A DNA stretch of 64,000 nucleotides from Tragulus kanchil. Lineage: Eukaryota > Chordata > Mammalia > Artiodactyla > Tragulidae. The translations under genes were made by a program, and so were the position numbers. Of this stretch, positions 37,011 to 49,215 are shown piece by piece (positions within the stretch are counted from its first letter, which is position 1; each line of letters opens with the position of its first letter). The stretch covers positions 123,839,123 to 123,903,122 of the forward strand of contig JAIOJX010000004.1 in assembly GCA_022376925.1 (NCBI GenBank). Direction: 5' to 3'. A model generated the notes under the pieces. The model saw only the letters and a program-made list of their open reading frames with translations. It had not been told where the DNA came from and did no database searches.

Positions 37011-37466
37011 TTGCTACCAAACAATCTTAATTACTAATCACTAAGACATTCAGAAACATTGATCACCATATGGATTGGTTTAAGTCCTTAAAATGTGATG
37101 GGGAGAGCATTTCTCACCTTTTTCTTTTAATGACTAAAAGCCCTGATGAGGTCAGATGGGCTCAATATTTTTTAACTTTAAATGTTCATCTGTGACAGTC
37201 TGTGCAGATGTCACATAACTCTGAAACAAATGAGACTAAAATAGATGGAGATAGTCTTACAAAAAAAAAATCTGAAAAACATAACATCCTACAGTCAGTC
37301 AGCTCTCCCTAGAGCATAGCATTTATAAATGAGCACAAAGCTTGTTTCTAGTGGTAGTCGTGGAGATGGTGAAAGAGATTGGACTTAAGATATATCAATA
37401 CTCTGTAAGTTGACTAGCTGGTTTTGCTGACAAATTATGTAGGTGTGAGACAAAGAGGCTAAATTC

Positions 37467-37810
37467 CAACTTTCGGGTCTGAACAACAGAGTGAATGTGG
37501 AATCATTTCCTGAGATGAGAAACAGAATAACAGTTCTGTGAGAATGAAACACAGAGAATTTGATTTAGAAAATTTAAACCTAAAGAGTCTAATATATGGT
37601 AAAGATACTGTATAGTTACGCAATTACATATCATGGACTAAGACTTATGAAAGTGGTCAGAGCCAAAGACAGAAATGTGGGTGGCAGGGAATGAACTGGG
37701 ATCACTGGATAGAAAGCACAAATTGAGAATATTTCTGAGGATTAAGAATTGGAAACACTAAGGCAGTAGGATCCCATATAGTAAAAACAGGTTTGGTCAG
37801 GGAGGTAGGA
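37467..37810. other. No gene seen
   Basis: Short unduplicated stretch between duplications 12 and 13. Nothing recognised. Confidence 0.5.
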
Positions 37811-38329
37811 ATAGAGTGTAGTGTTTCAGATGCCAAGCAAAGAAAGCATTTCAAGACACGGCCTCAAAATAATGATCAAATGTATCAACTGCTACTAAGA
37901 AGTCAAATAAGATGACTGAGACTGGATCATTGGGCTCTGCAACATGTTGTTCATTAATGGCTGTGAAAATCATATTTCTATCAGACATAAAGTTTTAACT
38001 GAAATGAGTTGGAAAAGGATGTGAAATGAGAAATTGGAGAAAGAGGGTAAACAACGAGTTCTAGCATTTTTGACAAACAGTAAAGCAAATAAATAGAACT
38101 GAAGCTGGAAAGGCATATAGGGTCAACTTCCTAATTTGGTTTGGTTTAATCTGTTTAGATGAACTGGATTTATTTGCTTTGTTAAACATGAGATATAGCA
38201 TAACATGTCTGTATGCTATTGAGCATATTTATAAAAGAGAGAGAAAAACTGATGGTACAGAAACAAAAGGAAAAACTCCAGGAGTAAGGTCATTGAGTTA
38301 AAGAATGGCATCATATACACACTAATATA

Positions 38330-38520
38330 TATAAAATAGATAACTAATAAGAATGTACTGTACAGCACAGGGAGCTTTACTCTGTAGTGACATGTATGGG
38401 GAAAGAATCTAAAAAGCAGTGAATATACGTATTTGTATAAATGACTCACTTTGCTTTACAGTAGAAACTAACACAACATTGTGAATCAACACAATAAAAA
38501 TAAAAATAAACAAAATGACA
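38330..38520 (+). mobile_element. L1 3' end fragment
   Basis: Plus-strand L1 3' terminus: agaatgtactgtacagcaca, gggagctttactctgtagtg, gtataaatgactcactttgc, tgtgaatcaacacaataaaa, then an A-rich tail. 5'-truncated. Repeated at 39464-39654. Confidence 0.8.
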
Positions 38521-39463
38521 TCAAGTGTATAAGCTATATATATTGACCACAGTTGGAAGCATGGACAACTGACTAGTTATCTATGCTAGTTGGAACTATC
38601 TACATAGTTGTAACTATCTATGCATAGTTGGAAGCATGGATAATTCATGTGCTGTAATAGGAGTGAAGTAGAGAGCCTGGCATAGAGACAGATAATTTTG
38701 TAAAATATAGTGGTTATAAAGGCAAGGAAAATATTTTCCACTTAGCCCTATTAGTGAAACGAGAAGAAATTACATCAGTGTGAATTGACAGAAAGGAAGT
38801 TGGAGATCGAAGAAGAGAAAAGTGTGAAAAGTGTAAAAATTGGCCTTGGAAAGAGGAAGAATGTAGGAACTAGGGGAAATTGTAGCGTTGCCATATAGTG
38901 TTTAGGAACTGTAGAATGATTCTAGGCTTTCTTACCACCACTGTATAGAGTGTAGTGTTTCAGATGCCAAGCAAAGAAAGCATTTCAAGACACGGCCTCA
39001 AAATAATGATCAAATGTATCAACTGCTACTAAGAAGTCAAATAAGATGACTGAGACTGGATCATTGGGCTCTGCAACATGTTGTTCATTAATGGCTGTGA
39101 AAATCATATTTCTATCAGACATAAAGTTTTAACTGAAATGAGTTGGAAAAGGATGTGAAATGAGAAATTGGAGAAAGAGGGTAAACAACGAGTTCTAGCA
39201 TTTTTGACAAACAGTAAAGCAAATAAATAGAACTGAAGCTGGAAAGGCATATAGGGTCAACTTCCTAATTTGGTTTGGTTTAATCTGTTTAGATGAACTG
39301 GATTTATTTGCTTTGTTAAACATGAGATATAGCATAACATGTCTGTATGCTATTGAGCATATTTATAAAAGAGAGAGAAAAACTGATGGTACAGAAACAA
39401 AAGGAAAAACTCCAGGAGTAAGGTCATTGAGTTAAAGAATGGCATCATATACACACTAATATA

Positions 39464-39654
39464 TATAAAATAGATAACTAATAAGAATGTACTGTACAGC
39501 ACAGGGAGCTTTACTCTGTAGTGACATGTATGGGGAAAGAATCTAAAAAGCAGTGAATATACGTATTTGTATAAATGACTCACTTTGCTTTACAGTAGAA
39601 ACTAACACAACATTGTGAATCAACACAATAAAAATAAAAATAAACAAAATGACA
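39464..39654 (+). mobile_element. L1 3' end fragment, second copy
   Basis: Copy of the element at 38330-38520 made by duplication 13. Confidence 0.8.
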
Positions 39655-40384
39655 TCAAGTGTATAAGCTATATATATTGACCACAGTTGGAAGCATGGAC
39701 AACTGACTAGTTATCTATGCTAGTTGGAACTATCTACATAGTTGTAACTATCTATGCATAGTTGGAAGCATGGATAATTCATGTGCTGTAATAGGAGTGA
39801 AGTAGAGAGCCTGGCATAGAGACAGATAATTTTGTAAAATATAGTGGTTATAAAGGCAAGGAAAATATTTTCCACTTAGCCCTATTAGTGAAACGAGAAG
39901 AAATTACATCAGTGTGAATTGACAGAAAGGAAGTTGGAGATCGAAGAAGAGAAAAGTGTGAAAAGTGTAAAAATTGGCCTTGGAAAGAGGAAGAATGTAG
40001 GAACTAGGGGAAATTGTAGCGTTGCCATATAGTGTTTAGGAACTGTAGAATGATTCTAGGCTTTCTTCCCACCACCTCCAACTGTTCAGTCAGAGGCAGC
40101 GAATGCAGATAGTTGTATTTAGCCAAGTTTGGGGTTTGCCAGTGAGTATGGTGATGGGAGAGAAAAGCAGTAGAACTAGTAGTCTATGAAGATGAGTGAT
40201 TGCAGTAATGGCTATGGAACCTACACTGGATGAGGAGGGAATTAAGCATATAAACAGATTAATGGGAAGAGCAATAGTTAATACATTAGAAGTATCAGCT
40301 GGTTGAGGAATGGGAACTCCTATACTTTTTATCCCCCTTCTTTCTCCAGTGTTACTGTTTTCATAACATAAGGTTTCTTAAGAG

Positions 40385-40590
40385 CGTGTTAGTTGCTCAG
40401 TCGTGTCCATCTCTTTGTGATCCCCATGGACTCTAGCCCACCAGGCTCTTTTGTCCATGGGATTTCCCAAGCAAGAATACAGGAGTGGGTTACCATTTCC
40501 TTCTCCAGGGGATCTTCCCAACTCAGGAATCAAATTGAGGCTCCCCTGCATTGCAGGCACATTCCTTACCATCTGAACCACCAGAAAAGA
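40385..40590 (-). mobile_element. Bov-tA SINE
   Basis: Minus-strand SINE: gcgtgttagttgctcagtcg is the BovA tail end, ttgtccatgggatttcccaa the middle and ttaccatctgaaccaccaga the tRNA-derived head. Full-length. Repeated at 41550-41755. Confidence 0.92.
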
Positions 40591-40794
40591 CCTGCTTAAG
40601 AATAACTATCATATGATATCGTATAACAGTCTGCATCAGAATGATACTAATTTGGTATAAATTCAAAGCTATACAGTTTTTAGACAAGTATCCACAAATT
40701 TTCATTCATGTATTCCAAAATCTAAATTAGAGTTCACTGAAACCAGCATTGTGTGTTACATTTGTTTAGTACTAAATCTTTTTCCTTTTTCTAC

Positions 40795-40955
40795 CACAAA
40801 CATTTTTACTGGGGTACAGTCAATTAACAATTTTGTCATGGTTTCAGATGAACAGTGAAGGCGTATGGCCGTGCATATGCATGTATCCATTTTCCCCCAA
40901 ATCCCCCTCTCATCCAGGCTAGTACCTAAATATTTTTGACTCATCCCTCTCAAAC
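40795..40955 (-). mobile_element. L1 3' end fragment
   Basis: Minus-strand L1 3' region: ttactggggtacagtcaatt, gtttcagatgaacagtgaag, gcatgtatccattttccccc, aaatccccctctcatccagg. It occurs three times because duplications 14 and 15 overlap: here, at about 41963-42121 and at about 43060-43218. Confidence 0.7.
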
Positions 40956-41549
40956 TATACCCAAGTGCATCTCCAAGAACTTTGGGCTCTTTTTCTCTAT
41001 ATTGAAATATAGTGGTTATAAAGGCAAGGAAAATATTTTCCAAGCCCTATTAGTGAAACGAGAAGAAATTACATCAGTGTGAATTGACAGAAAGGAAGTT
41101 GGAGATCGAAGAAGAGAAAAGTGTGAAAAGTGTAAAAATTGGCCTTGGAAAGAGGAAGAATGTAGGAACTAGGGGAAATTGTAGCGTTGCCATATAGTGT
41201 TTAGGAACTGTAGAATGATTCTAGGCTTTCTTCCCACCACCTCCAACTGTTCAGTCAGAGGCAGCGAATGCAGATAGTTGTATTTAGCCAAGTTTGGGGT
41301 TTGCCAGTGAGTATGGTGATGGGAGAGAAAAGCAGTAGAACTAGTAGTCTATGAAGATGAGTGATTGCAGTAATGGCTATGGAACCTACACTGGATGAGG
41401 AGGGAATTAAGCATATAAACAGATTAATGGGAAGAGCAATAGTTAATACATTAGAAGTATCAGCTGGTTGAGGAATGGGAACTCCTATACTTTTTATCCC
41501 CCTTCTTTCTCCAGTGTTACTGTTTTCATAACATAAGGTTTCTTAAGAG

Positions 41550-41755
41550 CGTGTTAGTTGCTCAGTCGTGTCCATCTCTTTGTGATCCCCATGGACTCTA
41601 GCCCACCAGGCTCTTTTGTCCATGGGATTTCCCAAGCAAGAATACAGGAGTGGGTTACCATTTCCTTCTCCAGGGGATCTTCCCAACTCAGGAATCAAAT
41701 TGAGGCTCCCCTGCATTGCAGGCACATTCCTTACCATCTGAACCACCAGAAAAGA
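41550..41755 (-). mobile_element. Bov-tA SINE, second copy
   Basis: Same element as at 40385-40590, carried by duplication 14. Confidence 0.92.
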
Positions 41756-41770
41756 CCTGCTTAAGAATAA

Positions 41771-43968
41771 CTATCATATGATATCGTATAACAGTCTGCA
41801 TCAGAATGATACTAATTTGGTATAAATTCAAAGCTATACAGTTTTTAGACAAGTATCCACAAATTTTCATTCATGTATTCCAAAATCTAAATTAGAGTTC
41901 ACTGAAACCAGCATTGTGTGTTACATTTGTTTAGTACTAAATCTTTTTTCCTTTTTTTCTACCACAAACATTTTTACTGGGGTACAGTCAATTAACAATT
42001 TTGTCATGGTTTCAGATGAACAGTGAAGGCGTATGGCCGTGCATATGCATGTATCCATTTTCCCCCAAATCCCCCTCTCATCCAGGCTAGTACCTAAATA
42101 TTTTTGACTCATCCCTCTCAAACTATACCCAAGTGCATCTCCAAGAACTTTGGGCTCTTTTTCTCTATAATATTTCTTTTATTTGTATTAATATTATTTC
42201 TCTCAGATGCTCACCTCACACTCATAAAGACACAATCTCCATCTAAAGACTCTCTAGCCTACACTGTCCTGCAGAATTAATCTTTGGACTCCCTTACTTA
42301 GACCACATTTGCAACCTAAATGTGTCTCAAATACAGTTATCATAGTTTTATTTTATGTCTCAAACAACTTTCTAGTTAGTCTTGAAAGCAGTAGTTCCCT
42401 GCACTTTTACATTATTTTATGTCTTCTGCTTTCCTTCCTGTTTCTATTCCATACTCCATTCTGTGTATGCCCAAATCTGCCCCTGGAATATCCAGAGCTT
42501 TTATTGTGCATTTAGTCAGCTATGAGGAGAGACTTTGAGAATCTCGGACACCAGGGGACCGCAACTAGCTGGCAGATTTCTTCTTTGGTACACTGTGTTT
42601 GGAAACACTTCACAGGCTGTATTCTGTGAGTTGGGCAGAGATCACTCTTTTGAAAACCTCCCTTCTAGTCAGCTGCTTATGTTTGGCCTCTGTGCAAATT
42701 GGAGCATGATCCTTCAGAAGACGGCAGTAGAAGTTTTGCTTGGGGAACTTGGGAAACATTTGCTAAAGGAGAGAATGGCTGTGATTTTGTGAATTCAGAG
42801 CCCAAGGTAAACCAACTTCCTTTTCTTCTTTCAGACATATGGGATGAATAAAAAGACAAATAAGTTTAGTCTATCATATGATATCGTATAACAGTCTGCA
42901 TCAGAATGATACTAATTTGGTATAAATTCAAAGCTATACAGTTTTTAGACAAGTATCCACAAATTTTCATTCATGTATTCCAAAATCTAAATTAGAGTTC
43001 ACTGAAACCAGCATTGTGTGTTACATTTGTTTAGTACTAAATCTTTTTCCTTTTTCTACCACAAACATTTTTACTGGGGTACAGTCAATTAACAATTTTG
43101 TCATGGTTTCAGATGAACAGTGAAGGCGTATGGCCGTGCATATGCATGTATCCATTTTCCCCCAAATCCCCCTCTCATCCAGGCTAGTACCTAAATATTT
43201 TTGACTCATCCCTCTCAAACTATACCCAAGTGCATCTCCAAGAACTTTGGGCTCTTTTTCTCTATAATATTTCTTTTATTTGTATTAATATTATTTCTCT
43301 CAGATGCTCACCTCACACTCATAAAGACACAATCTCCATCTAAAGACTCTCTAGCCTACACTGTCCTGCAGAATTAATCTTTGGACTCCCTTACTTAGAC
43401 CACATTTGCAACCTAAATGTGTCTCAAATACAGTTATCATAGTTTTATTTTATGTCTCAAACAACTTTCTAGTTAGTCTTGAAAGCAGTAGTTCCCTGCA
43501 CTTTTACATTATTTTATGTCTTCTGCTTTCCTTCCTGTTTCTATTCCATACTCCATTCTGTGTATGCCCAAATCTGCCCCTGGAATATCCAGAGCTTTTA
43601 TTGTGCATTTAGTCAGCTATGAGGGAGAGACTTTGAGAATCTCGGACACCAGGGGACCGCAACTAGCTGGCAGATTTCTTCTTTGGTACACTGTGTTTGG
43701 AAACACTTCACAGGCTGTATTCTGTGAGTTGGGCAGAGATCACTCTTTTGAAAACCTCCCTTCTAGTCAGCTGCTTATGTTTGGCCTCTGTGCAAATTGG
43801 AGCATGATCCTTCAGAAGACGGCAGTAGAAGTTTTGCTTGGGGAACTTGGGAAACATTTGCTAAAGGAGAGAATGGCTGTGATTTTGTGAATTCAGAGCC
43901 CAAGGTAAACCAACTTCCTTTTCTTCTTTCAGACATATGGGATGAATAAAAAGACAAATAAGTTTAGT
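41771..43968 (+). repeat. Direct duplication 15 (41771-42870 and 42871-43968)
   Basis: Offset 1,100 at the left and 1,098 at the right; copies abut exactly. Differences are homopolymer lengths (ttttttcctttttttct versus tttttcctttttct) and one G (atgaggagag versus atgagggagag) that lengthens the second copy's open frame. The sequence from ctatcatatgatatcgtata occurs three times (40608, 41771, 42871). No recognised gene inside; the frame at 42535-42792 is unplaced. Confidence 0.96.
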
Positions 43969-44358
43969 GATCTAGCTACCCTTGTCATCTTTTTTCCCTC
44001 TTAAAAAACCTTATTTTTAAAAGGAAAGAAAAAAAGCCTTTGTTTGTATAAGCCATGGTGGTTTGACAGCATAGTTGGAACAGCTGGTGACCTAGCTAAA
44101 TCTTTTACAGGGCTTGGCCAGAGAGACACAAATATATAGGATAACAAGATACTGATATTTTGTAGAGCATACAGGAGGTCATTGTTAGACTCTATAGAGT
44201 TAGGAATTTGGCCACGCTATAAACTCTTCTTACCTATAGAACACATACTTTGAAGGTTTTAGGAAATATCTGAAAACTGCTGATTGTTCAGGTTCTACCA
44301 AGAGAAGTAGTACAGTACCTTCTTTCCGTAGTAAGATAAAAATGATGACCTAAGAAAG
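43969..44358. other. No gene seen
   Basis: Unduplicated stretch with nothing recognised; longest frames under 65 codons. Confidence 0.5.
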
Positions 44359-45002
44359 AAAGAACACAAAGATGGTGGGTGACCTCTTATGTATAGATGA
44401 TGCTTCAGGGAAGCTGCAAGCCAGGTCCTGTGAAGTCTATTACTTCTTCCTCCCCATATGCTCACAGCAAGAGCCCAAATAGCCAATCTGAACCCCTCCT
44501 TGCTTCAGGGCAAAGGGAGGTCAATGTGACTCAGGATAGAAAGTTGCCAAAGGGAAAGTAAAAACAGAACCAACTGAAAGAATTGCAAGAGCTGAAGTAA
44601 ATCAGATCAGAGCTCATGAGGCTGACAGTGACCCACAGAATGTATAAAGTTCACCACTTTCTCACTGTCAGTTTAGGCGCAACTCAGAACAAAGTGATAG
44701 TATGGGGTAAATGGCACTTGGACTTCCAATCATTTACCTTCCAGTCACAAAAATAGAATGTTCTGCAAACTCTGTATTTTCTTCCCTGTTATATTTACTG
44801 TCTCTTAGATGGAATGTCAGTGAGCACATTGTTGGGGAATATTGCTGGTAGAAAACAATCAGAAATCTGGAGCAAGCAGTCATTTACTTTTCATATTGTC
44901 CTTTTTAAAGGTTAAGCTCAACAAAACGGACAGTGTCTAGGGAGCACATTAAAAGTAAGTTTTACTACAGTACAACTGAGAAAACCCCAAAACCTAATCG
45001 AA

Positions 45003-45024
45003 TGTATGTGTATATATATATATA

Positions 45025-45079
<55 letters not shown>

Positions 45080-45095
45080 ATGTGTATATATATAT
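45003..45095 (+). repeat. Compound TA/TG microsatellite
   Basis: About 93 bases of alternating TA and TG units. The second copy (46079-46169) differs inside: tgtatatgtgtgtata versus tgtattgtgtata. Such differences are expected from sequencing error or from two alleles. Confidence 0.9.
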
Positions 45096-45121
45096 TCCTT
45101 ATGCCAATACCACAATGAAAA

Positions 45122-45334
45122 GCGAAAGTGTTAGTCTCCCTGTCATGTCTGACTCTTTGTGATCCCATGGACTGGAGTCCACCAGGATCCTCTGTCTGTT
45201 GAATTCTCCAGGCAAGAATATTGGAATGGGTAGCTTTCCCCTCCTCCAGGGTATCTTCCTGACCCAGGGATCAAACCCTGAGTCTCCCGCATTGCAGGCA
45301 GATTCTTTACCATATTAGACACCAGGGAAGCCCC
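45122..45334 (-). mobile_element. Bov-tA SINE
   Basis: Minus-strand SINE: cgaaagtgttagtctccctg (tail), ggagtccaccaggatcctct, aattctccaggcaagaatat, gcattgcaggcagattcttt, and caccagggaagcccc (head). It sits directly against an L1 fragment. Confidence 0.92.
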
Positions 45335-46078
45335 TTGATTGCTGTAGCTTTATAGTAAATTTTTTCCTTTATTTAGAATTATTTTGGTTCTTTTAAATCT
45401 TATGCATTTCCATATAAAGCTTGTCAATTTTACCAAAAGAACACAAAGATGGTGGGTGACCTCTTATGTATAGATGATGCTTCAGGGAAGCTGCAAGCCA
45501 GGTCCTGTGAAGTCTATTACTTCTTCCTCCCCATATGCTCACAGCAAGAGCCCAAATAGCCAATCTGAACCCCTCCTTGCTTCAGGGCAAAGGGAGGTCA
45601 ATGTGACTCAGGATAGAAAGTTGCCAAAGGGAAAGTAAAAACAGAACCAACTGAAAGAATTGCAAGAGCTGAAGTAAATCAGATCAGAGCTCATGAGGCT
45701 GACAGTGACCCACAGAATGTATAAAGTTCACCACTTTCTCACTGTCAGTTTAGGCGCAACTCAGAACAAAGTGATAGTATGGGGTAAATGGCACTTGGAC
45801 TTCCAATCATTTACCTTCCAGTCACAAAAATAGAATGTTCTGCAAACTCTGTATTTTCTTCCCTGTTATATTTACTGTCTCTTAGATGGAATGTCAGTGA
45901 GCACATTGTTGGGGAATATTGCTGGTAGAAAACAATCAGAAATCTGGAGCAAGCAGTCATTTACTTTTCATATTGTCCTTTTTAAAGGTTAAGCTCAACA
46001 AAACGGACAGTGTCTAGGGAGCACATTAAAAGTAAGTTTTACTACAGTACAACTGAGAAAACCCAAAACCTAATCGAA

Positions 46079-46105
46079 TGTATGTGTATATATATATATA
46101 TGTAT

Positions 46106-46152
<47 letters not shown>

Positions 46153-46169
46153 ATGTGTATATATATATT
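46079..46169 (+). repeat. Compound TA/TG microsatellite, second copy
   Basis: Second copy of the microsatellite at 45003-45095, slightly shorter and with a broken TG segment. Confidence 0.9.
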
Positions 46170-46192
46170 CCTTATGCCAATACCACAATGAA

Positions 46193-46404
46193 AAGCGAAA
46201 GTGTTAGTCTCCCTGTCATGTCTGACTCTTTGTGATCCCATGGACTGGAGTCCACCAGGATCCTCTGTCTGTTGAATTCTCCAGGCAAGAATATTGGAAT
46301 GGGTAGCTTTCCTCCTCCAGGGTATCTTCCTGACCCAGGGATCAAACCCTGAGTCTCCCGCATTGCAGGCAGATTCTTTACCATATTAGACACCAGGGAA
46401 GCCC
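46193..46404 (-). mobile_element. Bov-tA SINE, second copy
   Basis: Copy of the element at 45122-45334 by duplication 16; it has two fewer C residues in one run (tttcctcctcc versus tttcccctcctcc). Confidence 0.92.
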
Positions 46405-47565
46405 CTTGATTGCTGTAGCTTTATAGTAAATTTTTTCCTTTATTTAGAATTATTTTGGTTCTTTTAAATCTTATGCATTTCCATATAAAGCTTGTCAATT
46501 TTTACCAAAAAGAAAAGACTTTTGGAATTTTTATTGGAACCTCATTGAAACTGTAGTAGACCAATTTGTGAAGAAATGACAGTTAACAACCTGAGGTCAT
46601 CTAAACTGAGAACATTGTATATCTCTATATTTATGTCTAATTCTCTTAGCAATGTTTCAGAGCTTTCAGTACATACAGAACTTTCATATTAAAGACTTTT
46701 TTCTCTAAGTATGTCAGTGTTTTGATGCTACTGTAGACGGTGCTGCTTTGGATTTCTGTTTTCCAAGTGTTTATTGGTAGTATATAGCTGTTTTCAAATA
46801 TCAACCTTGTAGGCTACAATCTTTCTAAATTCACTCATTGGTTTTAGGAGTTTTACCCTGTAGCTTCATTAAGATTTTTCTCTATAAATGATCACATAAC
46901 AATTATATTATCAGAAAACAAAGATGATTTTATTTGTTTTGTTCAATACTGTATGTCTTTTTAGAAATTTGTTTCTTACTGCAATAGTTGCTTTCATTTC
47001 AATGTTGAATAGATGTACTAAACATGAATATATTTGCCTCATTACTGATTCTATGGTATAAAGGATGCTCATTCTATCTTTCATTAATAAGTATGTTAAC
47101 TGTATAATTTTGTTGTAAACACACTTTGTCATGTTGAAAAATTTTCTTCTATTTCTACTTAATCATAAATGGGTATTGAATTGTATTGAATGTTTCTCTG
47201 CATTTGTTTAGATTATTTTATTTTTATTTTTATTCTGATAAAATAATGAATTACATTGATTATCAAATATTAAATCAAATTTAAATTCCTGGACTAATTC
47301 CACATAGCCATGATGTATTATGCTTTATACCTGCCTTAAACTTGACAAAATATTTTAAGGACTTCTACATTAATATTCTTCAGAAATAGTGGTTTATAGT
47401 TTTATTTTCTTATAATGTCTTATTCTGATTTTGCTTTCTGGTGCTGGTCTCATTAAATGATTTAGGAAATGTTTCTCAGTTTCCAAAAGAGTTTCACAAA
47501 ATTGGTATTATTTTTTCATTAAATGTCTAGCAGAATTACTGATAAATCTATCCTGGCCTAGAGTA
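46405..47565 (-). mobile_element. Old L1 ORF2 fragment
   Basis: Minus-strand L1 ORF2, recognisable from family order: ttgattgctgtagctttata, atgcatttccatataaagct, tgtcaatttttacc, gatgctactgtagacggtgc, 'gtattgaatgtttctctgc', 'ctggtgctggtctcattaaa' and 'gataaatctatcctggccta'. It encodes part of the RT/C-terminal region but is full of stops. The first 100 bases also occur at 45335-45438. Confidence 0.75.
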
Positions 47566-47600
47566 TATATGTATATTTATATATATATATACACACATAC
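47563..47600 (+). repeat. Short TA/CA-rich simple repeat
   Basis: Alternating ta/gt/ac run following the L1 fragment. Confidence 0.7.
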
Positions 47601-47624
47601 AGTGAGTGTGGGTGAGTGGGGTGG

Positions 47625-47660
47625 GCGGCTGATGGCTCAGAGGGTAAAGAATCCACATCC
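47625..47660 (+). mobile_element. Bov-tA SINE head fragment
   Basis: The string ctgatggctcagagggtaaa followed by gaatcc resembles the tRNA-derived head of a Bov-tA SINE, with nothing SINE-like after it. A very short remnant. Confidence 0.35.
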
Positions 47661-47926
47661 TTTAAGCAGAAAAGTTACCAAATATTGTCAATTTTGTCTT
47701 CTAAGCTACTTGGACATGTGACACACACACTGATGATCAATATCCTTAATTAGCCTTCCTTTACCATCCATGTCTCAGTCTAGGCCCTGAAGTATGTTAG
47801 TGTTCTTCAATTAAATTTGTACCTCAACATGTTGCTATCTTTTCTAAATGTTCAGTCTGTTTATTCCCTGCCTAGTCTCTCTTTTCATGTTTTTACATAT
47901 CTATTCACTCATTATGTGTGTGCATG

Positions 47927-48148
47927 TTCAGTTGTTCAGTCATATCCAACTCTTTGTGACTCTGTGGACTATAGCCTGCCAGGCTTCTCTGTTCATGGGA
48001 TTCTTCAGGCAAGAATACTGGAATGGGTTGCCATTTCCTTCTCCAGGGGATCTTCTCAACCCAGGGATCGAACCTAGGTTTCCTGCATTGCAGGAAGTCT
48101 CCTGCATTGGTAGGCAGGTTCTTTACCACTGAGCCACCAGGGAAGCCC
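47927..48148 (-). mobile_element. Bov-tA SINE with a small internal duplication
   Basis: Minus-strand full-length SINE: ttcagttgttcagtcatatc, tctgttcatgggattcttca, aatgggttgccatttccttc, ccagggatcgaacctaggtt, and gagccaccagggaagccca. Near the head a 'tcctgcattg' unit is present twice, about 18 bases apart, giving an element slightly longer than its neighbours. Confidence 0.9.
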
Positions 48149-48532
48149 ACAAATATTTACTAAATGTTGTATTAGTCAATAGAATATACAAAGACACATA
48201 GAAAAAAATTTCTTATGAGAGACTGGCTCTTGCTATTATGGTGACTGAGAACTAGAGAACCAGGAAAGTCGGAAATGTCTTTTCAGTCCAGATGTATAGT
48301 GCTGAGAACCAGGGAAGTCAATGGTGTAAACCCTTGTCTGAGTCTGAAGGCCCCCAAACCAGGAGCACTTATGTCTAAGGGCAGGAGATGTATTTCTCGG
48401 CTCAAGAAAAAGAGCAAATTGGCCCTTCCTCCACCTTTATATTTCATTCAGATCTTCAACTGATCAGGTGATGCCCACTTGCCTTAGTGAGGGTGATCTC
48501 CTTCACTTAGTTTCCTGATTCAAATGCTAATC
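48149..48532. other. No gene seen
   Basis: Unique sequence between a SINE and duplication 17. No recognised feature. Confidence 0.45.
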
Positions 48533-48751
48533 GCTTCTGGAGATACTATCAAAATTGACACATGAAATGAGCCATCACAAATGTCTTCCATGAACCAGGA
48601 CTGTTCGAGGCATTGTGATATAGCAGTGAAGGACACAAAGTCCTTTCCATTATGGTACACAACTTCCGAACAGTGGTCAGGACTGGGGCAAGAATGAGAT
48701 AGTCACTTCAATCCTTCAATTCTACATATGCAAATGTCAGGGATTTTAATC

Positions 48752-49215
48752 ATCAGTTTAGTTCAGTCACTCAGTCGTGTCCAGTGCTTTGCAGCTCCAT
48801 GAATTTTGGCATGCCAGGCTTCCCTGTCCTTCACCATCTCCCAGAGCTTGATCAAACTTATGTCCATTGATCCAGTGATACCATCCAACCAACTCATCTT
48901 TTGTTGTCCCTTTCTACCTCTGCCTTCTATTTTTCCCAGCATGGGGTCTTTTCCAATGAGGTGTTTCTTTGAATCAGGTAGCCAAAGTATAGGAGCTTCA
49001 GTATAAGTCCTTCCAATGAAAATTCAGGATTGATTTCCTTTAAGATTCACTAGTTTGATCTCTTTGCAGTCCAAGGGACACTCAAGAGGCTTCTTCAACA
49101 CCACAGTTCAAAGGTATCAATTCTTCGTCACTCAGTTTTCTTTATGGTCCACATCTACACATAACTACTGGGAAAACCATAGCTTTGACTATTCAGACTT
49201 TTGTCAGCAAAGTGA
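48752..49215 (-). mobile_element. BovB LINE 3' end
   Basis: Minus-strand BovB 3' part starting with the tail tcagtttagttcagtcactc, then cttcaccatctcccagagct, tgatttcctttaagattcac, tgcagtccaagggacactca and tactgggaaaaccatagctt. 5'-truncated at about 49215. Repeated at 49887-50350. Confidence 0.92.

Larger units (their letters stand above)
35191..37466 (+). repeat. Direct duplication 12 (35191-36310 and 36331-37466)
   Basis: Offset 1,140 with an identical body. The right end of copy 1 (36278-36330) is a shrunken version of copy 2 (37418-37480): gactagggttttcgtaggtg versus a longer run from gactagctggttttgctgac. The left 300 bases occur three times (34191, 35191, 36331) because duplication 11 overlaps. 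Confidence 0.95.
37811..40075 (+). repeat. Direct duplication 13 (37811-38941 and 38945-40075)
   Basis: Offset 1,134. Copies are separated by 3 bases. The last bases of copy 1 differ (cttaccaccactg versus cttcccaccacctcc). The unit contains an L1 3' end. Its right part occurs three times through overlap with duplication 14. Confidence 0.96.
39837..42169 (+). repeat. Direct duplication 14 (39837-41001 and 41005-42169)
   Basis: Offset 1,168 at the left, falling to 1,165 after a deletion 35 bases into copy 2 (ttttccacttagccc versus ttttccaagccc), and 1,168 again after T-run changes near 41943. Three-base spacer. The unit contains a minus-strand Bov-tA SINE and an L1 3' end. Confidence 0.96.
44359..46510 (+). 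repeat. Direct duplication 16 (44359-45438 and 45436-46510)
   Basis: Offset 1,077 falling to about 1,072 after changes in the microsatellite, a C-run and an A-run. The copies meet on a shared 'aaag'. The unit holds a TA/TG microsatellite, a Bov-tA SINE and the start of a minus-strand L1. Confidence 0.95.

Noticed and set aside
43516..43890. 124-codon open frame in duplication 15
   Set aside because: Its extra length over the first copy (85 codons) comes from a single inserted G; no recognisable product and no conserved motifs.
47848..48132. 94-codon plus-strand frame
   Set aside because: It is antisense translation of a Bov-tA SINE.
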